43,055 nucleotides of DNA from Chlorobium sp. GTDB taxonomy: Bacteria; Bacteroidota; Chlorobiia; Chlorobiales; Chlorobiaceae. Positions 9,427 to 18,714 of this stretch are shown here, piece after piece; position 1 is the stretch's first letter; the number at the start of each line of letters is the position of its first letter. The position numbers and the translations under genes were made by a program. Location of the stretch: assembly GCA_005843835.1 (NCBI GenBank), contig SZXZ01000080.1:1-43055 (forward strand), in the 5' to 3' direction. The notes under the pieces are model-generated. The model was not told the DNA's origin and ran no database searches. It saw only the letters and a list, made by a program, of their open reading frames with translations.

Positions 9427-9458
9427 GGATGGGGTAAATATTTGCCCCATCCATTTTG
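9427..9458 (+). terminator. Rho-independent terminator after the TonB receptor gene
   Basis: An 8-bp perfect stem, GGATGGGG (9427-9434) with CCCCATCC (9445-9452), has a 10-nt AT-rich loop and is followed by ATTTTGG and a further T run. Confidence 0.75.
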
Positions 9459-9490
9459 GATACCTTTTTAATCAACAATTAACATTGATC

Positions 9491-9925
9491 ATGAAAGATT
9501 TTTTATGGATTCTTTTTGCAGTGATAATTGCTGTTATGCCTGCATGTCATATTGCAACTGCGAATACGACTGATGACGCAAAAAACTTTTTTTCGAGTGC
9601 TGAAATTAAATTCGGAAACAATGACGTCGAAGGGGCCTTAGTTGACTACTCTAAAGCAATTGAACTCAACCCGACATTTGCTGATGCCTATAACAATCGG
9701 GGGAGCATAAAATCGGATTTGGGAGATATTCAGGGAGCTACAGCAGATTTTGCGAAGGCAATTGAGATAAGTCCATCATTTATTCCAGCTTACCTCAACA
9801 GAGCTGCTTTAAAACTTGATCAGAGCGATAAACAAGGGGCTACAGCAGACTTATTACAAGCGGCTAAGCTTGGTAGTCCTGAGGCTCAGCAATGGCTGAA
9901 GAGTAATGGAATTTCGAAATGGTAA
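9491..9925 (+). CDS. Exported TPR-repeat protein
   Basis: A 144-aa protein when started at the ATG at 9491; the upstream TTG at 9485 is in frame but adds only two residues. A hydrophobic N-terminus ending near CHIATA looks like a signal peptide. At least two tetratricopeptide repeats are visible, LVDYSKAIELNPTFADAYNN and TADFAKAIEISPSFIPAYLN, with a third degenerate unit (ATADLLQAAKLGSPEAQQWL). TPR proteins are binding scaffolds, and no partner is suggested. It follows a terminator, so it is probably transcribed on its own. Confidence 0.8.
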   Translation: MKDFLWILFAVIIAVMPACHIATANTTDDAKNFFSSAEIKFGNNDVEGALVDYSKAIELNPTFADAYNNRGSIKSDLGDIQGATADFAKAIEISPSFIPAYLNRAALKLDQSDKQGATADLLQAAKLGSPEAQQWLKSNGISKW

Positions 9926-10009
9926 TTATGGACAAACAATAAAAGGTATAACAGATTCATTACCGATAATTTCCTACCTTGAGTATCTGCTCATACATCT
10001 TTATACATA

Positions 10010-11704
10010 ATGATAATTATCGTTTTGCGAAAAATACTCTTTACGGGTACAATACTTTTGCTCCTCTGCGGAATCTCCTCCTGCAAAAATAACTCTGACG
10101 AACTTCGACGCAACCGGATTATTACCGGGATCTCTGCTGATTTTGACTATCTCAATCCCCTGCTTATACAGCTTTCCATGTCGCGGGAGGTATGCTCGCT
10201 TCTTTATCCCTCTCTCGTTAAAGCGGCTTATGACGAAAAAAACGGAACCATTACCTTTGTACCAAATACTGCAAAAAGCTGGGATTTCTCTAAAGACGGT
10301 AAACACGTCACCTTTCACCTCAGAAACAAGATCGTATGGGAAGACGGGAAGAACGTTACCTCGCATGATTTTAAATACTCTTATGCATTATACAAACATC
10401 CGAAAATTGCCAGTTCAAGACAGCACTATCTTAATGATCTTTTGCTCCTTCCTGATGGAACGGCTGATATCCAGCATGCTGTAGAAACTCCTGATGATTC
10501 CACACTGGTTCTGCATTTTAACAAGCCAATGTATAAGGAGATTGTGCTTGATCATTTTAATGATCTGATGCCGGTTGCTGAACATATTTTTAAATCTTAT
10601 TCACCTGAGGATATTCGGGCAAAGGCTTCTGAAATCCCAGTGGTAAGCGCTGGACCTTTTAAAGTGAAAAAATGGACACGGCAGGTAAAACTTGAGCTAG
10701 TGACAAACCCTTTGTCACAACTGCCCCATCCTGCTGTGATACAGAACATGATTTTTCTTATTGTGCCGGAATACACTACGAGGCTTTCGATGCTGAAATC
10801 GGGTCAGATTGATGCGATGATATCTGGGGGAGGAATTAATCCTAAAGATGTTAAAGAACTTGCCAGGACAACTCCTTCTCTTATTATCAAACCGGTTAAG
10901 AACCGATACTTCGATAGTGTTGTATGGCTGAATATTGATGGTGAAGCTTTCCGAAATAACGGTACAATTCTGCCGAATACCCTGTTTGGCAGTAAATTAG
11001 TTCGGCAGGCACTCACTCTAGCTATTGACCGTCAATCAATTATTGACGGATTCATGGGGCCGGAGCATGCGACTATTGTTAACACATCACTTTCGCCAGC
11101 TTATAAAGCGATTGCCAACACATCTCTTGACCCTTACAACTTCAACCCTAAGAAAGCTTTAGCGTTACTGCATGAGGATGGCTGGAATCTTGGTCAAGAT
11201 GGCATTCTGCAGAAAAACGGAAAAAGATTCTCTTTTGAACTTGCTGCACCGGTCGGGAATCCTCGGCGAAACTATGCTGCAACTATTGTACAGCAGAACC
11301 TCCGCGACATTGGCATAGAGTGCCATCTGAAATTTGATGAGAGTTTGATATTTTTAAAAAACCAAAACGAGTTCCGTTATAATGCTGCCTTATCAGGAAT
11401 GGCTGCTGAAACACTGCCTTTCCAACTTATTATCTGGGGTTCCGATTTCGCGAAGCATACGTTTAACTCGTCGGCATTTCAAAATAGTGAGCTTGATATA
11501 ATTATTTCTGAACTCAACCATCCACTTCCTGAAGAACGTAAACTTCTTCTATGGAAAAACTATCAAAAAATTCTGCACGGGGAACAACCTAGAACGTTTC
11601 TTTATTACTATGATGAACTTGAGGGTTTTAACAGCCACATCCATAACGCTGATGTCAACCTTATATCTTCGCTCTACAACGCCTATGACTGGACTATACA
11701 ATAA
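10010..11704 (+). CDS. ABC transporter solute-binding lipoprotein, family 5 (peptide/nickel type)
   Basis: A 564-aa periplasmic binding protein of the SBP_bac_5 class (OppA/DppA/NikA fold). The N-terminus is a lipoprotein signal with the cysteine of GISSC as the likely lipidation site. Family features visible are SADFDYLNPLLIQLS, AKSWDFSKDGKHVTFHLR, WEDGKNVTSHDFKYSY, VRQALTLAIDRQSIIDGF and the C-terminal helix region. Family members bind oligopeptides, nickel chelates or, in some cases, heme. No permease or ATPase is encoded nearby. It lies directly upstream of the bacteriochlorophyll operon, separated from it by a promoter, so a functional link is unproven. Confidence 0.88.
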   Translation: MIIIVLRKILFTGTILLLLCGISSCKNNSDELRRNRIITGISADFDYLNPLLIQLSMSREVCSLLYPSLVKAAYDEKNGTITFVPNTAKSWDFSKDGKHVTFHLRNKIVWEDGKNVTSHDFKYSYALYKHPKIASSRQHYLNDLLLLPDGTADIQHAVETPDDSTLVLHFNKPMYKEIVLDHFNDLMPVAEHIFKSYSPEDIRAKASEIPVVSAGPFKVKKWTRQVKLELVTNPLSQLPHPAVIQNMIFLIVPEYTTRLSMLKSGQIDAMISGGGINPKDVKELARTTPSLIIKPVKNRYFDSVVWLNIDGEAFRNNGTILPNTLFGSKLVRQALTLAIDRQSIIDGFMGPEHATIVNTSLSPAYKAIANTSLDPYNFNPKKALALLHEDGWNLGQDGILQKNGKRFSFELAAPVGNPRRNYAATIVQQNLRDIGIECHLKFDESLIFLKNQNEFRYNAALSGMAAETLPFQLIIWGSDFAKHTFNSSAFQNSELDIIISELNHPLPEERKLLLWKNYQKILHGEQPRTFLYYYDELEGFNSHIHNADVNLISSLYNAYDWTIQ

Positions 11705-11733
11705 TCGGCTGCATAGGGCTTCTTAAGCTTCAC

Positions 11734-11762
11734 TTGTCGCCACTACCGATTTTTACTATATT
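11734..11762 (+). promoter_or_regulatory. Candidate sigma-70-type promoter of bchF-bchC-bchX
   Basis: A -35-like TTGTCG (11734-11739), a 17-bp spacer and a -10-like TATATT (11757-11762) lie 62 bp upstream of bchF. Spacing is ideal. The predicted transcription start near 11769 falls inside the adjacent inverted repeat. Confidence 0.5.
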
Positions 11763-11763
11763 C

Positions 11764-11786
11764 AACTACTTTTATGAAAAGTAGTT
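11764..11786. promoter_or_regulatory. Perfect palindrome at the bchF transcription start (candidate operator)
   Basis: Arms AACTACTTTT (11764-11773) and AAAAGTAGTT (11777-11786) are perfectly complementary around a 3-nt ATG centre. The site begins 1 bp after the predicted -10 box and covers the predicted start site, the placement expected of a repressor operator. The stem is AT-rich and lacks a T tract, which argues against a terminator. Confidence 0.5.
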
Positions 11787-11823
11787 ATAGATCTTCTGCT
11801 ATCACCAGTGAACTCAATGTTTT

Positions 11824-12297
11824 ATGCCTCGTTACACACCTGAACAGCTTGAACGAAGAAATGCATCGGTATGGACAAAAGTACAGGGAATCCTGGCACC
11901 CATACAGTTTTTTATGTTTCTTGTAGGCGTCACTGTTACGTATCTCTATCAATCTCATGTCTGGATTGACAACTTTTACTGGATTACCTTTTTTGTAGTA
12001 CTGAAAACTCTCATGCTTGTGTTGATTTTTGTAACTGGGGGGTTTTTTGAAAAGGAAGTCTTTGGCGCTTTTGCCTTTGCACCGGAATTTTTCTGGGAGG
12101 ACTTTGGCAGTGCAATAGCCATGGTTGTTCATGTCTCATACTTTATCCTGTTTTTTATGGGACTTGATGAAACTATTCTTATCCGAACAGCTCTGCTTGC
12201 TTATCTGAGTTACCTCATCAATGCTGCGCAATTCGTCATCCGTCTGCTTCTTGAAAAGCACAATGAAAAAAAGCTGAAACAACGTCAGGCGACCTGA
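11824..12297 (+). CDS. bchF: 3-vinyl bacteriochlorophyllide hydratase
   Basis: Integral membrane enzyme of 157 aa that hydrates the C-3 vinyl group to hydroxyethyl on (bacterio)chlorophyllide, on the way to bacteriochlorophyll a. The N-terminal RYTPEQLERRNASVWTKVQG and the following LAPIQFFMFLVG are the recognisable BchF signature, and four hydrophobic segments follow. It is the first gene of bchF-bchC-bchX, with 24 bp to bchC, and lies downstream of a promoter-like sequence with a palindrome. Green sulfur bacteria also have the paralogue BchV; the context with bchC and bchX favours BchF. Confidence 0.9.
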   Translation: MPRYTPEQLERRNASVWTKVQGILAPIQFFMFLVGVTVTYLYQSHVWIDNFYWITFFVVLKTLMLVLIFVTGGFFEKEVFGAFAFAPEFFWEDFGSAIAMVVHVSYFILFFMGLDETILIRTALLAYLSYLINAAQFVIRLLLEKHNEKKLKQRQAT

Positions 12298-12321
12298 GCA
12301 ACCCCCGACAAAATATTTGTT

Positions 12322-13305
12322 ATGAAAGCAAAAGCTATCGTCTTCCGGGGCGTAAGGCAGATTGAACTTTGTGAAGTTTCACTGAAATCTGTTTCGTCAA
12401 CTGATGTGCTTGTTGAAACCTATTGGTCGTCAATTAGTACCGGTACCGAAAAAATGGCATATAATGGCTTGATACCTTCCTGGCCATTCATTTTTCCATT
12501 TATACCCGGCTATGAGACTGTTGGAAAAATTATTCAGGCTGGTGATCATGTCAACCAGAGCCTGATAGGCAAGTTTGCCTATGTTGCCGGATCTTTTGGT
12601 TATGAGGGTGTTAATGCTGCTTTTGGAGGCGCATCGGAATACATTGTATGCCCTGTCGAAAGCATTACTCTGCTTGATAATATCGACAATCCGGAGAACG
12701 GGATTGCTCTTCCCCTTGGAGCAACAGCACTTCATATTGTTGATCTCGCACAGGTTAAAAACAAAAAAGTACTGGTACTTGGGCAGGGAGCTGTTGGTAT
12801 TCTTGCGACCGAACTGGCCAAGCTGATGGGAGCAAAACTCGTGGCAGCTACTGATCCACAAAAAAACAGACTTAAATACTCTACGGCTGACATGCGTGTT
12901 AACCCGGAAACTGAGGATGTCTCCGTGGCATTGGCAGGTCATGAGTTTGATGTTCTGATTGACAGTACAGGAATAATGAGCGCTATTGATACGGGTCTCA
13001 AGTTTTTAAAATTTAGAGGAGTTGTTCTTCTTGGAGGTTATTACCAACGAATAAACATTGATTACTCGCAGGCCTTTCAGAAAGAGCTCTCGTTTATTGC
13101 CGCCAAACAGTGGGCTAAAGGCGATCTTGAGCGCGTAAAAGATCTTATTGCTAACCATAAGCTAAATGCTGAAAGAATATTTACTCATCGGCACACAGTT
13201 GAGGATGATATTTCTTCTGCCTATATGCAGGCATTTAATGATCCTGACTGCCTTAAAATGATTCTTCTTTGGAAAACCGGTACACAGCATGATGGCATAA
13301 CATGA
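12322..13305 (+). CDS. bchC: Bacteriochlorophyllide a dehydrogenase (3-hydroxyethyl oxidation)
   Basis: A 327-aa member of the medium-chain zinc-alcohol-dehydrogenase-like superfamily. It oxidises the 3-hydroxyethyl group made by BchF to the 3-acetyl group of bacteriochlorophyllide a. The N-terminal half contains YWSSISTGTEKMAYNG and FIPGYETVGKI, typical of BchC. The Rossmann nucleotide site is VLVLGQGAVGILATEL at about residues 152-167. It sits between bchF and bchX with 24 and 31 bp spacing, in pathway order, so the three genes are almost certainly one operon. Confidence 0.95.
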   Translation: MKAKAIVFRGVRQIELCEVSLKSVSSTDVLVETYWSSISTGTEKMAYNGLIPSWPFIFPFIPGYETVGKIIQAGDHVNQSLIGKFAYVAGSFGYEGVNAAFGGASEYIVCPVESITLLDNIDNPENGIALPLGATALHIVDLAQVKNKKVLVLGQGAVGILATELAKLMGAKLVAATDPQKNRLKYSTADMRVNPETEDVSVALAGHEFDVLIDSTGIMSAIDTGLKFLKFRGVVLLGGYYQRINIDYSQAFQKELSFIAAKQWAKGDLERVKDLIANHKLNAERIFTHRHTVEDDISSAYMQAFNDPDCLKMILLWKTGTQHDGIT

Positions 13306-13336
13306 TATCTAACGCATTATTTATATACAGTATCTG

Positions 13337-14449
13337 ATGGCAGCAAGAACAATAGCTATATATGGGAAAGGCGGAATAGGCAAAAGCTTTACGACAACCA
13401 ATTTAAGCGCTACATTCGCTTTGATGAATAAACGGGTGCTTCAACTCGGGTGTGATCCTAAGCACGATTCAACAACTTCACTCTTTGGCGGTATTCCTCT
13501 GCCTACGGTTACTGATGTCTTTGCAGAAAGAAATGCATTGAATCAACAGGTTTTGATCAGCGATATTGTCTTTCGCAGGGAAATAGCTGATTTCCCCCAG
13601 CCAATTTATGGTATTGAGCTTGGTGGACCTCAGGTTGGGAGAGGATGCGGTGGCAGAGGAATAATATCGGGGTTCGATACCCTTGAAAAGCTGGGAATAT
13701 TCAGCTGGGATATCGATTTGATTCTGATGGATTTTCTTGGAGATGTTGTCTGCGGTGGATTTGCTACACCTCTGGCCCGATCACTCAGCGAGGAAGTAAT
13801 TCTTGTTACGAACAATGATCGACAGTCTATTTTTACTGCAAACAATATATGTCAGGCAAATAACTATTTCCGAACAATAGGAGGAGAATCGCGACTGCTT
13901 GGTTTGATTATTAACCGTGATGACGGCAGCGGCATTGCTGAAAAATATGCTGAAGCTGCAGGCATAAGCGTTCTTATGAAGGTGCCTTACAGTGCGGATG
14001 CCAGGGATAAGGATGACAGTTTCGACTTTGCGGTCAGACTGCCTGAAATCCGTGATAAATTTCAAAAACTGGCCCGCGAAATACTTGAAGATGCGATCAC
14101 GCCCTGCGAAGCTGGCGGTCTTGACTTTATGAGTTTTGTAAGACTTTTCGGTGATGTCAGCAGTGATGCACCAGTCCCTGCGACCTCGGAGGAGCTTTTT
14201 GGACGTAAAGAGGGTTCTTTTTCCGGCGGGCAGGCTACAGAAATTTCCTCAATTGAAGGCGATAATCTGAAGATCAACAGATGTATTGAAAAATTGACGG
14301 CAGAGGAACGGGAGGTTTACCGAATGAAAGAACAGGAAAAGAAAAGCTTTACTGAGATTGCCGAACTCACTCATCGAGAAGAATCAGTGGTCCAGGAACT
14401 GTTTTCAAGCGCCCGGACACAACTGAAAAGACTTTTCTTCGAGAATTAG
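13337..14449 (+). CDS. bchX: Chlorophyllide a reductase iron protein BchX with C-terminal helix-turn-helix-like extension
   Basis: ATP-dependent [4Fe-4S] reductase of the nitrogenase NifH family. It passes electrons to BchY-BchZ to reduce ring B of chlorophyllide. The P-loop GKGGIGKS is at residues 10-17, and the cluster ligands are C104 (GRGCGGRG) and C139 (DVVCGG). The BchX body appears to end around ATSEELFG near residue 295. Residues about 312-370 are extra compared with the proteobacterial BchX I remember. They read IEKLTAEEREVYRMKEQ, SFTEIAELTHREESVVQEL, then SSARTQLKRL, closely resembling sigma-70 region 4. bchY and bchZ are not in the window. Its stop codon overlaps the stop of convergent typA. 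Confidence 0.93.
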   Translation: MAARTIAIYGKGGIGKSFTTTNLSATFALMNKRVLQLGCDPKHDSTTSLFGGIPLPTVTDVFAERNALNQQVLISDIVFRREIADFPQPIYGIELGGPQVGRGCGGRGIISGFDTLEKLGIFSWDIDLILMDFLGDVVCGGFATPLARSLSEEVILVTNNDRQSIFTANNICQANNYFRTIGGESRLLGLIINRDDGSGIAEKYAEAAGISVLMKVPYSADARDKDDSFDFAVRLPEIRDKFQKLAREILEDAITPCEAGGLDFMSFVRLFGDVSSDAPVPATSEELFGRKEGSFSGGQATEISSIEGDNLKINRCIEKLTAEEREVYRMKEQEKKSFTEIAELTHREESVVQELFSSARTQLKRLFFEN

Positions 14450-16272
14450 GCATTCGCTTTTTTGGTTGCCTTTGCCCTGAGGTTTACATCAAGAATTTTC
14501 TTTCTTAGCCGGATGCTCTGGGGAGTTACCTCGAGAAGCTCGTCATCATTGATGAACTCAAGCGCCTGCTCTAATGAAAGAATTTTTGGCGGAGTCAGGC
14601 GAAGCGATTCGTCTGTTCCGGAAGAGCGCATGTTGCTGAGTTTTTTGGTTTTGCAGACATTGATTGTTATGTCCAATCCTCTGGTCGACTCTCCGACAAT
14701 CATTCCCGCATAGACCTTTGTGTTTGGTGACACAAAAAAGGTTCCGCGATCTTCAAGGGCGCTGAGTGAGTAGGCAACACAAGTTCCTGTTTCAGCGACA
14801 ACAAGTGCACCACTTTCTCGTGATGGTAATTTACCCTTGAACGGCTGGTAGTTGTAGAAGACGTGTGAAAGTATTCCCTCACCTTTGGTATCGGTTGTAA
14901 ACTCAAGATTGTAACCGATCAGGCCTCTTGTTGGAATTTCAAATTCAACCCTGACCATTCCGCCTCGAAGTGTCCCCATGTGGGTCATTTCAGCTTTTCT
15001 GCGACCCATTTTTTCGATAATAACACCGGTGTACTCTTCGGGAATATCAATAGTTACGTGCTCAATCGGCTCGAGAAGGGTTCCGTCTTCATCATTGTGC
15101 ATGATGACTTCCGGCCTTGCGATGGCTAGTTCGTATCCTTCGCGTCTCATGGTTTCGATCAGCACTGAAAGGTGAAGTTCGCCTCGACCTGAAACTCGGA
15201 ATGTATCGGCACTGTCTGTCTCTTCTACGTTAAGGGCTACATTAGTCATTTTTTCTTTCATCAGCCTTTCACGAATCTTTCGGCTGGTGACTTCCTTGCC
15301 TTCAAGACCGGCAAAGGGTGAGTCGTTTACCGAGAAAAGCATGGAGAGTGTCGGTTTGCTGATATCAAACGATGCAAGTGACTCAGGATCTTCAACTGAT
15401 GCGAGTGTCATGCCTACGGTAGCGTCCGGTATACCTGCAATGGCAATAATGTCGCCGGAGGTTGCTTCCTTGGCCTCGATCTTCTGCAATTTGTCGAAAA
15501 GGAATACTTTTGTAACGGAGCCTTTGCCTACAACTCCATCCGGGCCGACCACTGCAAGCTGGCTGCCGGGGCTGACTTTGCCTCGATGTATACGGCCGAT
15601 GGCTATTTTGCCAATGTAATCGCTGTAGTCAAGGGTAGTTACCAGCATCTGGAAACCTCCGTCGTCGTGGGCAACCGGTGCAGGAATCTCCTTGATAATC
15701 ATGTCGAGCAGAAGGCTCATATCTCCATCTTCGTCGTCCATGCTGTACTTGGCGACACCATTTTTTGCTGATGTAAAGATATAAGGGAATTCAATCTGAT
15801 GTTCTTCGGCACCAAGGGCGATAAAAAGATCCAGTACCTGATCGTGTACTTTGACCGGGTCGGACTGTGGCCGATCTATCTTATTGATGACAACAATGGG
15901 TTTTAAATGCAGTTCGAGGGCTTTGCGCAATACAAACTTCGTCTGCGGCATGGGACCTTCGAATGCATCGACAAGCAGCAACACGCCATCGACCATCTGG
16001 AGAATACGCTCGACCTCGCCTCCAAAATCGGCATGACCGGGTGTATCAACAATATTTATTTTATGATCTTTGTAAACTGCGGCAGCGTTTTTTGAAAAAA
16101 TGGTAATCCCCCGCTCTCTTTCCTGAGGGTTTGAATCCAGTACTCGAACGTTTACCTGCTGATTATCCCTGAAGGCACCTGTTTTTTGAAAAATTGAATC
16201 TACCAGTGTTGTTTTTCCATGATCAACGTGAGCGATAATGGCTATATTCCTAATATTCTTTGTGGAGCTCAT
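14446..16272 (-). CDS. typA: Ribosome-associated GTPase TypA/BipA
   Basis: Translational GTPase of 608 aa, the usual family length, acting in ribosome assembly and stress adaptation. The N-terminus has the G1 loop AHVDHGKTT, the RERGITI switch I, DTPGHADF (G3) and NKIDRP (G4). Domains II and III (EF-G-like) follow, then the BipA-specific C-terminal domain ([42 protein letters not shown]). It converges on bchX, and the two stop codons share bases in TTAG, leaving no room for a terminator between them. It is divergent from hemX. Confidence 0.97.
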   Translation of the reverse strand: MSSTKNIRNIAIIAHVDHGKTTLVDSIFQKTGAFRDNQQVNVRVLDSNPQERERGITIFSKNAAAVYKDHKINIVDTPGHADFGGEVERILQMVDGVLLLVDAFEGPMPQTKFVLRKALELHLKPIVVINKIDRPQSDPVKVHDQVLDLFIALGAEEHQIEFPYIFTSAKNGVAKYSMDDEDGDMSLLLDMIIKEIPAPVAHDDGGFQMLVTTLDYSDYIGKIAIGRIHRGKVSPGSQLAVVGPDGVVGKGSVTKVFLFDKLQKIEAKEATSGDIIAIAGIPDATVGMTLASVEDPESLASFDISKPTLSMLFSVNDSPFAGLEGKEVTSRKIRERLMKEKMTNVALNVEETDSADTFRVSGRGELHLSVLIETMRREGYELAIARPEVIMHNDEDGTLLEPIEHVTIDIPEEYTGVIIEKMGRRKAEMTHMGTLRGGMVRVEFEIPTRGLIGYNLEFTTDTKGEGILSHVFYNYQPFKGKLPSRESGALVVAETGTCVAYSLSALEDRGTFFVSPNTKVYAGMIVGESTRGLDITINVCKTKKLSNMRSSGTDESLRLTPPKILSLEQALEFINDDELLEVTPQSIRLRKKILDVNLRAKATKKANA

Positions 16273-16377
16273 CTTTTATCCTTGTAAATAAGTATATTTG
16301 TATCCCAGTATTGGCCCGAATATACATTATTTCTTTGTAATTATGGCACAATCTTTGATTTGAAAAACCAGAGTAAT

Positions 16378-16405
16378 TTGACAACGATTACTGGGTTCCT
16401 ATAAA
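16378..16405 (+). promoter_or_regulatory. Candidate sigma-70-type promoter of hemX-hemA-hemC-hemD
   Basis: TTGACA (16378-16383) matches the -35 consensus exactly. A 16-bp spacer separates it from TATAAA (16400-16405). It lies 40 bp upstream of the hemX start, in the typA-hemX divergent region. Confidence 0.5.
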
Positions 16406-16444
16406 TCGATATATCAGCTAATCACTACATTTATTACTTGGACA

Positions 16445-17293
16445 ATGAACAATATATTACTCAATAATTTACCGTTACTTGTCCTCAATCAGGTCGTTTC
16501 GTTACTTTATCTGTCAACTACAGTTCTTTATGGAGCCCATTTTTTCAAGGATATTCAACTGGCAAAAACATATAAACAGCCTCTTCTTGCCTTGACCGTC
16601 CTGACTCATGTGGTTTATCTGGGGCTTCTGACCTCTCTGGAAGGGTATAAAATCAGTTATTCTACGGTAAATCTGATGACCATGGTAGCGCTTACTTTGA
16701 TCATCACGTATCTGTTTATAGAGTTTACCACTAAAAGCGACAAGACAGGGTTTTTTGTTATTACCTTTGCTGCCGGGTCACAGCTTATCTCCTCAATTTT
16801 GACAGCCCAACTCCCCAATACAGGAATTGGAACATTCAGCGGCATCGGAATGGGTGTACACCTGATCGCTACCATTTTCGGGTTCAGCGCTATTGCAATT
16901 GCAGGTCTCTATAGCATTCTTTATCTCTTGCTTTTCAGGCAGATTCAGCAAAACCGTTTTGAATTACTTTTTCAGCGGCTTCCTAATCTTGAAGTGCTTG
17001 AAAAACTTACCATGCATGCTGTGGCTTTCGGGTTTCTCTTTCTTTCTATTACACTTTTTGCCGGTGTCGTAGAGCAAAGGGCTTCCGGGGAAGCTATCTC
17101 GCTTCTGGAACCAAAACTTATCACGCTGATTATTATATGGTTACTGTATGGTACCAGTATTTTTATAAAGCCAATCATCGGATGGGACATAAAACATATG
17201 GCTTATCTATTTATCTTTCTTTTTATCTTTACTGCCCTTTTGATTGTGCTTATGACGTTTTTTTCACCAACATTTCATAAGCTGCGCTTATAA
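16445..17293 (+). CDS. hemX: HemX/CcsA-type integral membrane protein preceding hemA
   Basis: A 282-aa polytopic membrane protein with about eight hydrophobic helices. It is related to the cytochrome c assembly family (CcsA/ResC) and to HemX, which influences glutamyl-tRNA reductase amount in Bacillus. Histidines in membrane segments (HLIATIFGFSAIAIAG, HAVAFGFLFLSITL, GWDIKHMAYLF) are of the type that bind heme in this superfamily, and GVVEQRASG is typical. The 124-bp gap to hemA and shared direction suggest co-transcription. A role in cytochrome c maturation remains possible, because sequence alone does not separate the two groups. Confidence 0.8.
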   Translation: MNNILLNNLPLLVLNQVVSLLYLSTTVLYGAHFFKDIQLAKTYKQPLLALTVLTHVVYLGLLTSLEGYKISYSTVNLMTMVALTLIITYLFIEFTTKSDKTGFFVITFAAGSQLISSILTAQLPNTGIGTFSGIGMGVHLIATIFGFSAIAIAGLYSILYLLLFRQIQQNRFELLFQRLPNLEVLEKLTMHAVAFGFLFLSITLFAGVVEQRASGEAISLLEPKLITLIIIWLLYGTSIFIKPIIGWDIKHMAYLFIFLFIFTALLIVLMTFFSPTFHKLRL

Positions 17294-17417
17294 TATACTT
17301 AAGCACTTATGTTTGAAAATATGGGCTTTTACGATATATTTAGGGCTCATGGCTTAATTCCGGATACTGTGTTGTTATTGCATTGTGCGTAATCAGCTCA
17401 CTTAAACGACTCTCTCT

Positions 17418-18695
17418 ATGAACATCATTTCAGTTGGTGTCAACCACAAGACAGCACCTATTGAAATCCGCGAAAGAATATCTCTTACAGAAGTTCAGAA
17501 CAAGGAGTTCATTTCTGGTCTTATTTCGAGCGGACTGGCCCATGAGGCCATGGTGATTTCGACTTGCAATCGTACAGAACTTTATGTAGTGCCTGCAATG
17601 CACGAAGTAACTGGTGAGTTCCTCAAGGAGTATCTCATCTCCTTTAAGGATGCACGCAAGGAGGTACGCCCGGAACACTTCTTCAATCGTTTTTATTGTG
17701 GAACAGCGCGTCATATTTTTGAGGTTGCAAGCGCAATTGATTCTCTTGTTCTTGGTGAAGGCCAAATTTTAGGGCAGGTCAAAAATGCCTACCGGATCGC
17801 TGCGGAAACACAGTCAGCAGGTATTCTTATTACTCGCCTCTGCCACACAGCATTCAGTGTTGCCAAAAAGGTTAAAACAAAAACGAAAATAATGGAAGGG
17901 GCTGTCTCGGTGAGCTATGCTGCCGTTGAACTTGCCCAGAAGATTTTTTCGAACCTGTCACTGAAGAAGGTACTGCTTGTCGGAGCCGGCGAAACAGGTG
18001 AGCTTGCAGCAAAACACATGTTTCAGAAAAACGCCCGCAATATTGTTATTACCAATAGGACGTTGACAAAAGCTGAGACTCTTGCAGAAGAACTCGGAAC
18101 GAAACAGGTCCTTCCCTTTGAATCGTTCAAGGATCATCTTCACGAATTTGATATAATTATCACTGCGGTAAGTACTAAGGAGTACATTCTTAATGAGGCT
18201 GAAATGCATCAGTCCATGCTTAAACGCAAGCTGAAGCCTGTCATTATTCTTGACCTTGGATTACCAAGAAACGTTGATCCAAGTATTGCCAAGCTGCAGA
18301 ATATGTTCCTCAAGGATATTGATGCTCTTAAGCATATTATTGACAAAAACCTTGAACGCCGAAGTGCTGAACTGCCTAAAGTTCATGCGATTATCGAAGA
18401 AGAACTCGTGGCTTTCGGACAATGGATCAATACTTTGAAAGTTCGTCCTACCATTGTAGATCTTCAGTCAAAGTTTATTGAAATAAAGGATAAGGAGATT
18501 GAACGTTATCGTTACAAAGTCAGTGAAGAGGAACTCGCAAGAATGGAACATCTAACGGACAGGATCCTTAAAAAAATTCTGCATCACCCTATTAAAATGC
18601 TCAAAGCTCCTATTGATACTACGGACTCAATACCGAGCAGGGTCAATCTTGTCCGCAACGTATTTGATCTTGAAGAACCAAATCAGTCACACTAA
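17418..18695 (+). CDS. hemA: Glutamyl-tRNA reductase
   Basis: First committed enzyme of the C5 route: it reduces glutamyl-tRNA(Glu) to glutamate-1-semialdehyde with NADPH. At 425 aa it is full length. The N-terminal catalytic domain has [14 protein letters not shown] and the active-site cysteine C50 in [22 protein letters not shown] follows, the NADPH-binding motif [16 protein letters not shown] lies near residues 190-205, and the C-terminal helical dimerisation domain is present. It is followed after 19 bp by hemC. Confidence 0.97.
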   Translation: MNIISVGVNHKTAPIEIRERISLTEVQNKEFISGLISSGLAHEAMVISTCNRTELYVVPAMHEVTGEFLKEYLISFKDARKEVRPEHFFNRFYCGTARHIFEVASAIDSLVLGEGQILGQVKNAYRIAAETQSAGILITRLCHTAFSVAKKVKTKTKIMEGAVSVSYAAVELAQKIFSNLSLKKVLLVGAGETGELAAKHMFQKNARNIVITNRTLTKAETLAEELGTKQVLPFESFKDHLHEFDIIITAVSTKEYILNEAEMHQSMLKRKLKPVIILDLGLPRNVDPSIAKLQNMFLKDIDALKHIIDKNLERRSAELPKVHAIIEEELVAFGQWINTLKVRPTIVDLQSKFIEIKDKEIERYRYKVSEEELARMEHLTDRILKKILHHPIKMLKAPIDTTDSIPSRVNLVRNVFDLEEPNQSH

Positions 18696-18714
18696 ATAAA
18701 AATCTGTAATTGCA

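Noticed and set aside
12430..12942. Minus-strand open frame of about 170 codons opposite bchC
   Set aside because: bchC is clearly the real gene; the antisense product is compositionally odd and lacks motifs.
13660..13690. tRNA T-loop-like GGTTCGATACC
   Set aside because: Lies within the bchX reading frame with no cloverleaf around it.
16344..16359. Sigma-54 (-24/-12) promoter-like TGGCAC-N5-TTGAT upstream of hemX
   Set aside because: The -12 element has GA instead of the essential GC, and a better sigma-70-type promoter lies just downstream.
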